Shown: one piece after another, positions 8,661 to 16,348 of the stretch
Layout: every line of letters starts with the position of its first letter
Numbering within the stretch: the stretch's first letter is position 1
Assembly: GCF_000472705.1 (NCBI RefSeq)
Contig: NZ_AXAE01000028.1
Span: 26,152-90,151 of the forward strand
Source: Mesorhizobium erdmanii USDA 3471
GTDB lineage: Bacteria; Pseudomonadota; Alphaproteobacteria; Rhizobiales; Rhizobiaceae
Length of the DNA stretch: 64,000 bases
Direction: 5' to 3'
Program-made: the position numbers and the translations under genes
Notes under the pieces: generated by a model
The model's database searches: none
What the model was told of the DNA's origin: nothing
Seen by the model: only the letters and a program-made list of their open reading frames with translations

Positions 8661-8684
8661 GCGACATGATTGAAATCATGTCGC
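8661..8684. promoter_or_regulatory. 24-bp palindrome overlapping the Crp/Fnr gene start
   Basis: Perfect 11-bp arms, GCGACATGATT at 8661-8671 and AATCATGTCGC at 8674-8684, flank a GA spacer. The core TGATTGAAATCA resembles FNR/CRP-type half-sites. The palindrome covers the first ATG candidate of the Crp/Fnr gene (8666) and lies about 50 bp upstream of the divergent secreted-protein gene, fitting an autoregulatory operator. Confidence 0.75.
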
Positions 8685-9229
8685 CGCCGCTAATTGCCCT
8701 GCTCGACCGTCTGGAAGGCCGCGAGATCGAGTTCGCGGCGGGAGCACCGGTGTTTCATCTGGGTGATCCCGTCCGGTTTGTTCACGTCGTGCGTTCGGGC
8801 GTTGTTCATCTGGTCAGGCATCAGGACAACGGGTCGGCCCTGATCCTTCAACGCGCGGGTCCAAATTCCATCCTGGCCGAAGCCTCGTTATATTCAGCCT
8901 CCTACCATTGCGCGGCCCAAGCGGAGATTGCTGCCGTGACCTGGGCCATTCCACGCACCGGGCTGCTCGCCCGGATCGAGAACGATACCGAGTTGGCGAT
9001 CGCTTGGGCGCGCCATCTCGCACACGAGGTCCAGCAGGCGCGGCTGCAGTCGGAGATCCTGTCACTCAAGACAGTCGCGGCCCGCCTCGATGCGTGGGTT
9101 TCCTGGCATGGGAGCCTTCCCGCCAGAGGACATTGGTCGACGCTGGCCCATGAAATAGGCGTCAGTCCCGAGGCGCTCTACCGTGAGATCGCATTGCGCC
9201 GGAGGCAGGACGTGGTGACGAATATTTGA
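8666..9229 (+). CDS. Crp/Fnr-family transcriptional regulator
   Basis: The 187-aa protein has a cupin-like cNMP-binding domain (AGAPVFHLGDPVRFVHVVRSG) and a C-terminal helix-turn-helix (WSTLAHEIGVSPEALYREIA). It has no Fnr-type N-terminal cysteine set, and I see no convincing cAMP phosphate-binding cassette, so the effector is unknown. Two ATGs in frame, 8666 and 8678, are both inside the palindrome. Neither has a strong ribosome site, so the exact start is uncertain. The gene is divergent from the secreted His/Met-rich protein, its likely target. Confidence 0.85.
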   Translation: MIEIMSPPLIALLDRLEGREIEFAAGAPVFHLGDPVRFVHVVRSGVVHLVRHQDNGSALILQRAGPNSILAEASLYSASYHCAAQAEIAAVTWAIPRTGLLARIENDTELAIAWARHLAHEVQQARLQSEILSLKTVAARLDAWVSWHGSLPARGHWSTLAHEIGVSPEALYREIALRRRQDVVTNI

Positions 9230-9350
9230 TCGCCATCGGTGAGATGCGGTTCATTGCGTCGATCGCGCCATTGAACGGCATGCTGCTTTCCCACCTGACT
9301 GACTGGCTCCGGCCTCATCTCATCAGGCTCGATTTGCCGCTTTTCCAGTC

Positions 9351-10076
9351 CTAGATACCACCGGCCCCGCCACTGCCGCCGGCGCCGCCACTGCCGAACA
9401 AGCCGCCGCCTGTGCCCCCAGTACCTCCCGTGCCGCCGGCACCGCCATTGCCGAACAAGCCGCCGCCTGTGCCGCCATTGCCGCCGGTGCCCCCAGTACC
9501 TCCAGTGCCTCCAGTACCACCGGCACCGCCCGCACCACCATTGCCGAACAAGCCGCCGCCTGTGCCACCATTGCCGCCCGTGCCCCCGGTACCTCCCGTA
9601 CCACCGGTGCCGCCAGTCCCACCGGCGCCGCCATTCCCGCCAGTACCTCCCGTGCCGCCATTCCCACCGGTGCCGCCGTTCCCGAACAAGCCGCCGCCAT
9701 TCCCGCCTGTACCTCCCGTGCCGCCTGTACCTCCAGTGCCGCCTGTGGCTCCGCTGCCGCCGGTGCCGCCAACTCCTCCCGCGCCTTGGCTGCCGCTGCT
9801 GCCGCCACCCCGGTCTCCGACGCGGCTACTTGCGTTGCCGCCGGCCCATGGGAGGCGATTTGTTGTTGACGCCGCTACGATGCAGATCCTGCCGTGGAGC
9901 GCGTGTGCCGTCGGTGAACTGAAGCCAGGTGCCGAAGCGCAAAGCGTTTCGAATTGGACTTTGTTGAGTAGGATTGCCGGCACCGATACTTCGCCACGCG
10001 CATGGGTCGGCACGATAGTTGTCGCCCCAAGCAGCAATACCACCCCGATTGCCCAATCTTTCCGAAGGTTGCTCAC
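9351..10076 (-). CDS. Secreted glycine-rich GGTGG-repeat protein (PGRS-like)
   Basis: I prefer the GTG at 10076, preceded by GGAGG at a 6-bp spacing, over the ATG at 10091. The 241-aa product then begins with a good signal peptide ending at PTHARG. After a roughly 65-residue unique region with two cysteines, the C-terminal two-thirds is almost pure Gly with Thr/Ala, as tandem GGTGGTGG units interrupted several times by GGGLFGNGG. The architecture recalls mycobacterial PE_PGRS tails without the PE domain. A surface, adhesive or matrix role is plausible but unproven. Array length may vary between strains. Confidence 0.75.
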   Translation of the reverse strand: MSNLRKDWAIGVVLLLGATTIVPTHARGEVSVPAILLNKVQFETLCASAPGFSSPTAHALHGRICIVAASTTNRLPWAGGNASSRVGDRGGGSSGSQGAGGVGGTGGSGATGGTGGTGGTGGTGGNGGGLFGNGGTGGNGGTGGTGGNGGAGGTGGTGGTGGTGGTGGNGGTGGGLFGNGGAGGAGGTGGTGGTGGTGGNGGTGGGLFGNGGAGGTGGTGGTGGGLFGSGGAGGSGGAGGI

Positions 10077-10197
10077 GTCAGACCTCCACATATACCCGCG
10101 CCAAACAGCATCGCGTCCGCCAGCGCATTCCGCTGCGGGATTATAACCAGTTATAGCGTAAACTTATCAAAATAAAGGGTCTGCTACCGCCTCACCC

Positions 10198-10374
10198 CTA
10201 CCGGTTCGCCCACACCAGCCCCGCCAGGCCGACCAGCATGGCGGCAAGCCCGATATAGAGCCATTGCGACTGGCCGGTCATGAAGCTGCCGCCGACCACG
10301 CCGATGCCTTGCAACGACCACACCGCTCCGACAGCCAGCACAATCAAGGCCAGCAGATTTTTGGTCAGTCTCAT
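10198..10374 (-). CDS. Small membrane protein, 58 aa
   Basis: This short reverse-strand ORF starts with ATG at 10374 and encodes MRLTKNLLALIVLAVGAVWS at its N-terminus. It has two hydrophobic helices (about residues 7-28 and 38-56) separated by a short polar loop with TGQSQ, and ends WANR. The composition is typical of rhizobial two-helix membrane miniproteins. An unproven 75-codon GTG-started ORF (10371-10598) would overlap its start by 4 bp. The function is unknown. Confidence 0.65.
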   Translation of the reverse strand: MRLTKNLLALIVLAVGAVWSLQGIGVVGGSFMTGQSQWLYIGLAAMLVGLAGLVWANR

Positions 10375-10683
10375 TGACGGATCCCGCTTTCCAAGTCGAT
10401 CGTTTGCGGCGCCATGGCCGCGATGAAAGAGCCGAAGGAAGTGACCAGATTGGCGCGACTTCTACTTGAAAATCTAAGCCAAATTTTGTCATGAAAGTCC
10501 TCGGCGCGATTACGAATATCATCAAAAACTGATCTTCGCGCGCCGGAAAATCCCTGACAGACTGTTACCCGGTGACTCCAAACGTGTGATCTCGCCACGG
10601 AACGGACAGATCACTGCCGCATTTCCTGCCTTATTCTCGACCTAACGGCTGGGGTCTGTCAAAAACGGAGCCACCCCTTAAAG
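10375..10683. other. 309-bp intergenic region upstream of the RlpA-like gene
   Basis: The only ORF is a GTG-started reverse-strand frame at 10371-10598 (75 codons) whose stop overlaps the small membrane gene as ATGA. It has no ribosome site and no recognisable motif, so I do not call it a gene. The sequence is mildly AT-rich around 10460-10560 and must include the promoter of the RlpA-like gene at 10684. Confidence 0.4.
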
Positions 10684-11052
10684 ATGAAGACCCTAAATCA
10701 AACCGCGCTTGTCGCGGTAACGATCGCTGCTGGCCTGATGGTCGGCGCCTCCGCCACTTCGGCGACCGCCGCCGCCGGCCAGTGCGGCCGCGCTTCCTGG
10801 TACGCGCTGCACTCGAAGACCGCATCGGGCGAGCGCATGAACCCCTCGGCGATGACCGCCGCCCACCGGACACTGCCGTTCGGCACCAAATTGCGGGTCA
10901 CCAACCAGAACAACGGCCGCAGCGTCATTGTGCGCATCAACGATCGTGGCCCGTTCATTCGCGGACGCGTGCTCGACCTGTCGAAGGGCGCCGCCGGCCA
11001 GCTCGGCTTCATCGGTTCCGGCCAGACCGCTGTCTGCATGGCGCGTGTCTAA
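10684..11052 (+). CDS. RlpA-like double-psi beta-barrel protein, secreted
   Basis: The 122-aa protein has a signal peptide (about residues 1-30) and then an RlpA-type double-psi beta-barrel. Recognisable parts are GRASWYALHSKTASGERMN, AAHRTLPFGTKLRVTN, VRINDRGPFIRGRVLDLS and the C-terminal Cys. RlpA proteins are septal-ring lytic transglycosylases acting on denuded glycans. This short version has no SPOR domain and may be a stand-alone barrel in the periplasm. It is a single gene followed by a repeat-rich spacer. Confidence 0.85.
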   Translation: MKTLNQTALVAVTIAAGLMVGASATSATAAAGQCGRASWYALHSKTASGERMNPSAMTAAHRTLPFGTKLRVTNQNNGRSVIVRINDRGPFIRGRVLDLSKGAAGQLGFIGSGQTAVCMARV

Positions 11053-11206
11053 TGCATGTCGCCCAGAAGTGTGTAGCGGTTCTGGGACAACGATATGCAT
11101 CAAAACAAAACGCCTTAATGTCGTCTTTCCTGGGACCGTGATCCCTGCGAACCCGGGGTCCGCAGAGCGAAACCGGAACCACTTTTCGGGATCATGGTCT
11201 GGTGTC
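11050..11206. repeat. Two rhizobial palindromic repeats (family C and RIME-like)
   Basis: At about 11051-11108 a repeat runs from ATGCATGTCGCCCAGAAGTG to GATATGCATC, related to the elements at 16295-16342 and 18874-18922. At about 11170-11206 a second type reads AAACCGGAACCACTTTTCGG then GATCATG, related to the one near 4937. The rest of the 373-bp spacer up to phaZ (about 11210-11425) shows no gene and should hold the phaZ promoter. Confidence 0.7.
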
Positions 11207-11425
11207 CGGCAGGAAGGCCGGACATATTTCCTACACATTTCGGCACTGCACATTGAGCCGGCTCGCCCGTTCAAGGCCGATTTCCAGCGCTTTGGACGAA
11301 AGAACCATTGCTCACGCGACGTGACGTATTGCATCGCAACAATTAGTTGTTAACCTCGCCGCGAGACATCTAGGGCTCGGCGCTGCTCGTCGTTCCTTCG
11401 ATTGCAGGCCGCAGCGGGGTTGTCG

Positions 11426-12703
11426 ATGTTCTACCAGCTCTATGAGATGAACCATGCGGCACTGCAGCCCGCCCGGCTCTATGCCGACGCGGTGCGGCTG
11501 TTCTATTCCAACCCGCTCAATCCGATCTCGCACACGCCCTGGGGCCGTTCGATCGCTGCAAGCGCCGAACTGTTCGAACGCACCACGCGCCGCTACGGCA
11601 AGCCGGCCTTCGGCCTCGACAAGACCGTCGTCGACTGGAAGAGCGTCGCGGTCACCGAAAGAACCGTCTGGTCGAAGCCGTTCTGCAATCTCGTCCGCTT
11701 CGAGCGCGCCGTGCCGGCCGCGCGCAAGCCCGACCCGAAGCTGCTGATCGTGGCGCCGATGTCTGGCCACTATGCGACGCTGCTGCGCGGCACGGTGGAA
11801 GCCATGCTGCCCTATGCCGATGTCCACATCACCGACTGGGTCGACGCCCGCATGGTGCCGCTGGTCGACGGCAGTTTCGATCTCGACGACTATATCGACT
11901 ATGTCATCGAGATGTTCCACGCGCTCGGGCCCGACACCCATGTGATGGCGGTGTGCCAGCCTTCCGTGCCGGTTCTGGCCGCGGTGGCGCTTATGGAAAC
12001 CAGGGGCGACCCGTTCGTGCCGTCGACGATGACCCTGATGGGCGGTCCGATCGACACCCGCCGCAACCCGACCGCGGTCAACCTTTTGGCCGAGGAAAAG
12101 GGCATCGACTGGTTCCGGGGCAACGTCATCATGCGCGCGCCCTGGCCGGAGCCCGGCTTCGGCCGCGAGGTCTATCCAGGCTTCCTGCAGCTGTCCGGCT
12201 TCATGAGCATGAACCTCGACCGCCACATCGCCGCCCACAAGGACTTCTTCATGCACCTTGTGAAGCATGATGGCGACAATGCCGAAAAACACCGCGACTT
12301 CTATGACGAATATCTGGCTGTCATGGACCTGACGGCGGAGTTCTACCTGCAGACCGTCGACACCGTGTTCGTGCGCCATGCCTTGCCCAAGGGTGAGATG
12401 ACGCATCGCGGCACTCGGATCGACACGTCAGCCATCCGCAATGTCGCCCTGTTCACGGTCGAGGGCGAGAACGACGACATATCGGGCCTTGGCCAGACCA
12501 AGGCGGCGCAGGATCTGTGCGTCAACATTCCGGCCGACAAGAAGGCGCACTACATACAGCCGGCGGTCGGCCATTACGGCGTCTTCAACGGCTCGCGCTT
12601 CCGTTCCGAGATCGTGCCGCGCATCGTCGACTTCATCACCAGCTATGGCCGCCAGAACCGGGTCGCGGTAAAGCCGAAGCTGATCCGAACCGCCAAGCGG
12701 TAG
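11426..12703 (+). CDS. phaZ: Intracellular polyhydroxyalkanoate (PHB) depolymerase
   Basis: I choose the ATG at 11426 (MFYQLYEMNHAALQPARL) with GCGGGG upstream. The 425-aa protein is full length for the rhizobial intracellular PhaZ family. It has an alpha/beta-hydrolase fold with the nucleophile-elbow-like AVCQPSVPVLA around C177, where intracellular depolymerases use Cys in place of Ser, and a late HYGVFNG histidine region. It degrades granule-bound poly-3-hydroxybutyrate in the cytoplasm, mobilising carbon reserves. It appears monocistronic. Confidence 0.92.
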   Translation: MFYQLYEMNHAALQPARLYADAVRLFYSNPLNPISHTPWGRSIAASAELFERTTRRYGKPAFGLDKTVVDWKSVAVTERTVWSKPFCNLVRFERAVPAARKPDPKLLIVAPMSGHYATLLRGTVEAMLPYADVHITDWVDARMVPLVDGSFDLDDYIDYVIEMFHALGPDTHVMAVCQPSVPVLAAVALMETRGDPFVPSTMTLMGGPIDTRRNPTAVNLLAEEKGIDWFRGNVIMRAPWPEPGFGREVYPGFLQLSGFMSMNLDRHIAAHKDFFMHLVKHDGDNAEKHRDFYDEYLAVMDLTAEFYLQTVDTVFVRHALPKGEMTHRGTRIDTSAIRNVALFTVEGENDDISGLGQTKAAQDLCVNIPADKKAHYIQPAVGHYGVFNGSRFRSEIVPRIVDFITSYGRQNRVAVKPKLIRTAKR

Positions 12704-12861
12704 GCAATTCCGGGCAGAATCGGTTGCCGGTCCGATTCTGCTGCACAAGCGTCGCTGTCCCTCCCCTCGGGTAACCATGCTGCAAATCAGCCCGTCGTCG
12801 GAATTGACACGGACTGCCGATCGCCCTTAACGTTTCGTTAACAACAGGGTGAGCGGGGACA

Positions 12862-13482
12862 ATGAATTCCTCAACAATGGCGAGAAGGCTGCGCTTGTGC
12901 GTGGCCATGGCCGGCCTGGCAGCCACGGCGGGCTGGATGGCACCGGCCTTGGCTGCCGGAGCGATGGCGACCGGGGGCATCACCTCGCAGCCGATCGGCC
13001 ACTATGATTTCTGCAGACTGCACCCCGGCGAATGCTCGATCCGTCCAAGCAATCTGGCACCGGCCAGGATGACCAATGGGCTGATGAGCAAGCTCGCCAG
13101 CGTTACCGCCAGGGTCAACGCCGCCGTCAAGCCGATGAGCGACATGGACATTTACGGCAAGGACGAGGTCTGGGCCTATCCCGACAAGGGCGTCGGCGAT
13201 TGCGAGGACTATGTGCTGGAGAAGCGCCGCCGGCTGTCCCACATGGGCATCTCGCTGTCCGATCTTCTCATCACCGTGGTGCGCAAGCCAGACGGCGAAG
13301 GCCATTCCGTGCTGACCGTGCGCACCGACAAGGGCGACTACGTGCTCGACAATCTGACCGACAAGGTCAAGGCCTGGGACCAGACTGGCTACCGCTTCCT
13401 CAAGCGGCAGGCGATCGACAACACCGGCCGCTGGGTCTCCATCCGCGGCGGCCAGCAGGTTCTGGTCGGCTCGGTGGAGTAG
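12862..13482 (+). CDS. Bacterial transglutaminase-like cysteine peptidase (BTLCP, PF06035)
   Basis: This 206-aa protein has a signal peptide ending near ALAAG and a BTLCP domain with a visible catalytic triad: C114 in KGVGDCEDYVLEKRR, H148 in GEGHSVLTV and D163 in YVLDNLTD. The family includes LapG, which cleaves the biofilm adhesin LapA in pseudomonads. No LapD-like or adhesin gene is nearby, so the substrate is unknown. The ATG lies behind GTGAGCGGGGACA. The gene stands alone, followed by a repeat-rich spacer. Confidence 0.88.
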   Translation: MNSSTMARRLRLCVAMAGLAATAGWMAPALAAGAMATGGITSQPIGHYDFCRLHPGECSIRPSNLAPARMTNGLMSKLASVTARVNAAVKPMSDMDIYGKDEVWAYPDKGVGDCEDYVLEKRRRLSHMGISLSDLLITVVRKPDGEGHSVLTVRTDKGDYVLDNLTDKVKAWDQTGYRFLKRQAIDNTGRWVSIRGGQQVLVGSVE

Positions 13483-13527
13483 GACTGCAGCCGCCTGGTT
13501 GGGCAGCGCACCCCCAGCGCTTCTTCA

Positions 13528-13741
13528 TGCTAGGGCGGAGCAAGGAGCGAAGCGACGCGCGCAGACCCGAGGATCCATGCCGTGACACCAACATAGAACG
13601 CGGCGGCGCAGGAACAGGCGCCGGCCATCTTCATCCGAGCATCACCACATTCTGCACCGCTGCGACGCCCGCAGGTCGCGGCATGGATCCTCGGGTCTGC
13701 GCGACGCCGCTTCGCGGCTGCTCCGCCCGTGGATGACGAAC
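13528..13741. repeat. Palindromic intergenic element, family B, copy 1
   Basis: The left end reads AGGGCGGAGCAAGGAGCGAA then GCGCAGACCCGAGGATCCAT. The right end (13681-13741) carries the inverted counterpart GCATGGATCCTCGGGTCTGC then GCTCCGCCCGTGGATGACGA. Related elements are at 17786-18021 (full), about 18703-18745 and 63852-63912 (partial). The whole 13483-13902 spacer holds no recognisable gene apart from this element and the promoter of the next gene. Confidence 0.8.
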
Positions 13742-13902
13742 GCGTGGAGGCTCCCGCTAATCGCGAAGGGCTCTGCCGCGGCCCGCCCTCGCGAGGTGAC
13801 GCGCACTCCCTCCGAAAAAATCTTCGCATCTCCGTGAACCATTTCCGTTCGCCCGGCGACACACAGCCGTGAACGATAGAAACCCAACCATGGAGACTTC
13901 AA

Positions 13903-14151
13903 ATGACTGCTTTCCTGCGTAATACCCTTCTCGCCGCCGTCGCGGTATCGGCCTTGGGCGGATCCGCTCTGGCTGGTCAAACCGACACGAGCTGCGTCAA
14001 GACGACGCTCAATGACCTTTGGGCCGGCCGTTGTTGCGGCACCGCCGGCGCGTCGGACTGTCTGGGCGGTGGCAACGGCGGCCGTGGCGACCATGACCAC
14101 CCGGGCACGAATGGCGGCAATCCCAATGGCGGGCCGGCCGGTAAGCCCTGA
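13903..14151 (+). CDS. Small secreted Gly/His-rich protein, 82 aa
   Basis: The ORF begins with ATG behind GGAGACTTCAA and has a clear signal peptide ending SALAGQ near residue 26. The mature part has four cysteines (SCVKTTLNDLWAGRCCGTAG and DCLGG) and a low-complexity GGGNGGRGDHDHPGTNGG tail. The cysteines suggest disulfides or metal binding. I recognise no family. It is one of three secreted Gly-rich proteins in the window, with 9351-10076 and 46194-46784. Confidence 0.7.
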   Translation: MTAFLRNTLLAAVAVSALGGSALAGQTDTSCVKTTLNDLWAGRCCGTAGASDCLGGGNGGRGDHDHPGTNGGNPNGGPAGKP

Positions 14152-14239
14152 TCCCACCACAGCTGCCCGCTGGCGTTTCGCCGGCGGGCACTGGTTTGCG
14201 ATCAGGCGGACGCCCGTCGCAAAATCCGGTTGGAACAGA

Positions 14240-14608
14240 TCACGCCCGTCGGCCCAGCGCCGCACGGATCGATGCGGTGATGCGGCGCAGTTCCGCCTCG
14301 TCGAGCTTCTCAATGTTCTCGGCCAGCAGATTGGCCAGTTCGGTGGCGGCGGGATTGAGCCCCGACGTATCGAGCCTGACGCGCGGATGCGAGGCTTCGG
14401 CCAGCCGTGCCAGTTCCTCGGCATCGTCCCAGATGACGTTGAAATAGCCGATGATCTTCTGGATCAGCGTCCAGGTCGGCGCGCCGCGCCTGCCATGCTC
14501 GAGCGCCGACAGATAGGCGGCGCTGACGCCGATCGCCGCCGCCATGTCCTTCTGGCTGACGCCGCGCTCATTGCGCAGCGCCCGCAGCCTCTCGCCGAAC
14601 GGCGTCAT
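14240..14608 (-). CDS. XRE-family helix-turn-helix regulator
   Basis: From the ATG at 14608 the 122-aa protein has a canonical XRE HTH at residues 5-60 (GERLRALRNERGVSQKDMAA, then GVSAAYLSALEHGRRG) and a helical C-terminal part of about 60 residues. It lies 19 bp downstream of the Smr-domain gene on the same strand, so it is probably in the same operon as mltA and smr. That order is common in Rhizobiales. Target genes are unknown. Confidence 0.88.
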   Translation of the reverse strand: MTPFGERLRALRNERGVSQKDMAAAIGVSAAYLSALEHGRRGAPTWTLIQKIIGYFNVIWDDAEELARLAEASHPRVRLDTSGLNPAATELANLLAENIEKLDEAELRRITASIRAALGRRA

Positions 14609-14627
14609 GCGCCCGGCCTCACAACCC

Positions 14628-15158
14628 TCATGAACGCACCCGCCGCAGCCTGATATAGAGCGCGCCCGCGCCGCCATGGTTGCGGGCGGCATGGTCGTGG
14701 CTGGAGACCAGCGGCCGGAACGCCGGCGTCGACAGCCAGGCCGGCACGGCACGCCGCAGCACGCCGTCGCCGCCGGAGGAAGACCCCTTGCCGGTGATGA
14801 CCAGCACATAGCGGATGCCGCCGGCATGCGCCCGGTGCAGGAACGAGAACAGCAGCGAATAGGCTTCGTCCTGCGTCATCCCATGCAGGTCGACGCGGCC
14901 TTCGATCGGCAGCCGGCCCTTCGACAATTTGTCCAGCGTCGGTTCGTCGAGCCGGTGCGTGACATGCTGTGCCTTTGGCTTGGCAACGGCCGCCGCATTG
15001 GCGGTGGGCTGGGCCGGTTGCGCCGGCGTTGGCTTGGCCTCGATGGCCAGGTCGGGAATGTCGACCGAAGTCCTGCCCTTCAGCGGGTTGGCCGTGCGCG
15101 CCACCAGGTTCCACAACACCCGGTCGTCTTCGCTTAGCCTGTCCGGGCGCTTGCTCAC
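14628..15158 (-). CDS. Smr/MutS2-type domain protein
   Basis: Translation from GTG at 15158, whose GTGA overlaps the mltA stop, gives 176 aa. The N-terminal half is basic and linker-like, with an Ala/Pro/Lys tract. The C-terminal half is a Smr domain with the hallmark RVDLHGMTQDEAY and the VLVITGKGSSSGGDGVLR loop. Small Smr proteins bind or nick structured DNA or RNA, and the cellular role in alphaproteobacteria is undefined. The coupling to mltA is visible; its meaning is not. Confidence 0.88.
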   Translation of the reverse strand: MSKRPDRLSEDDRVLWNLVARTANPLKGRTSVDIPDLAIEAKPTPAQPAQPTANAAAVAKPKAQHVTHRLDEPTLDKLSKGRLPIEGRVDLHGMTQDEAYSLLFSFLHRAHAGGIRYVLVITGKGSSSGGDGVLRRAVPAWLSTPAFRPLVSSHDHAARNHGGAGALYIRLRRVRS

Positions 15159-16270
15159 CGGGCGCTCCCGGCCAGCGCGCGCGGCACCAGCGCGTAAAAA
15201 TCGGCGGCGTTGCGCACCACGCCGGCGATCTCGCCGGCGGCATCGCCCGAGCCGGCGAACAGATCGCCGCGCGCCGGCCCGGTGATGGCCGAGCCGGTAT
15301 CCTGCGCGATCATCAGCCGCCGGAACGGTTTTTTGTCGAAGGCGGTCAGCGTCGGCGCGTCGATGTAGAAGGGCGTGCCGAACGTGTGCAGCAGCCGGTC
15401 GACGGCGACCGAGCGCCCCGGCGTCAGCGGCACCTTGGCGGCGGCGATCGGGCCGAGGGTCGCGTCCTCCACCTCGGCCTCGCGGAAGAAGATGTAGGAG
15501 CGGTTTTGCCACAGGATCTCGTCGACGCGCCCGGGATGCGCCTTGAACCAGGCGCGGATCGACTGCATCGTCACTTGCGACAGCGGGATTTCGCCCAGTT
15601 CGCTCAGCACCTTGCCCGGGCCGGTGAAGCGCTGCCCTGACTTGGCGGCGTAGGTGACACGGCAAAGCCGGCCGTCGGTCATGGCGAGCCGCGCCGCCCC
15701 TTGCACATGGACGAAGAAGGCATCGACCTTGTCGGCCAGCCAGGCGATCTCAAGCCCCTGGCCCGTGAGCGCGCCGCGCTCGATCGCGCCACGGTCGAAA
15801 TACTCGACCGGTCCGTCCGCTGTCTGGCGTGCGAAGGCGAGATAGGCATCCATCCCCTGCGACCGGTTGGCGTCGTCGACATCGACGAGATCGGCCGGCC
15901 GCGACAGAAGCGGCACGGTGAAACGGTCGGTGCGCACCGGCGATGCCTCGACCTGAGGCTCGTAGAAGCCGGTGACGAGGCCGGCGCCGGTCTCGACCCC
16001 GACCGGCATCGGAACAACCAGCATGGGGATGAAATGCCGCTCGAAGAAGGCTCGGGCCTGCGCTCCATCCGGCGAAGCGACACCGCGCGCCTCCGCATAA
16101 GCCTCGGCGAAGGCGCCGAAATCGACGCCGAGCGCGCCGCTGCGATAGGGTTTTACCAGCACATGGAAAGCGGAGCGGCGAAACGCCTCGAAGGCCGGCA
16201 GGTGGTCGTCGCCGCCCCAGCCGGGGAGATCCGCGAAGGACTTCTCGACAAAAAGCGGCGATAGCGACAC
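15155..16270 (-). CDS. mltA: Membrane-bound lytic murein transglycosylase A
   Basis: The MltA catalytic domain (GFYEPQVEAS onward) and the C-terminal 3D domain (IAQDTGSAITGPARGDLFAG with conserved Asp residues) are intact. The frame is open to an ATG at 16300, but that ATG lies inside a palindromic repeat. The GTG at 16270 has GGCGAGG about 6 bp upstream and gives 371 aa starting at SLSPLFVEKSFADLPGW, so I prefer it. No signal peptide is evident with either start, which is odd for a periplasmic enzyme. It cleaves peptidoglycan to 1,6-anhydromuropeptides. Confidence 0.9.
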   Translation of the reverse strand: MSLSPLFVEKSFADLPGWGGDDHLPAFEAFRRSAFHVLVKPYRSGALGVDFGAFAEAYAEARGVASPDGAQARAFFERHFIPMLVVPMPVGVETGAGLVTGFYEPQVEASPVRTDRFTVPLLSRPADLVDVDDANRSQGMDAYLAFARQTADGPVEYFDRGAIERGALTGQGLEIAWLADKVDAFFVHVQGAARLAMTDGRLCRVTYAAKSGQRFTGPGKVLSELGEIPLSQVTMQSIRAWFKAHPGRVDEILWQNRSYIFFREAEVEDATLGPIAAAKVPLTPGRSVAVDRLLHTFGTPFYIDAPTLTAFDKKPFRRLMIAQDTGSAITGPARGDLFAGSGDAAGEIAGVVRNAADFYALVPRALAGSAR

Positions 16271-16294
16271 GGGAGCCTCGCCAACCCTGTTCTC

Positions 16295-16342
16295 ATGCAT
16301 GTCGTTATCCCAAAACCGCTTCGCACTTTAGGCGGCATGCAT
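16295..16342. repeat. Palindromic repeat, family C
   Basis: A 48-bp element runs from ATGCATGTCGTTATCCCAAA to TTAGGCGGCATGCAT. It is almost the same as the element at 18874-18922 and related to that at 11051-11108. It lies between mltA and the Tim44-like gene. Confidence 0.8.
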
Positions 16343-16348
16343 CGGGGC

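Noticed and set aside
9360..9780. Tandem short repeats that might suggest a CRISPR array
   Set aside because: The units are short codon-level Gly repeats in one open frame, with no unique spacers of uniform length.
9412..10146. Pro-Val repeat frame (PPVPPVPP) on the + strand
   Set aside because: It is the antisense reading of the GGTGG repeats and has no signal peptide or ribosome site. The minus-strand frame has both.
10371..10598. 75-codon GTG-started frame coupled to the small membrane gene
   Set aside because: It has no ribosome site and no family match. The ATGA overlap alone is not enough evidence.
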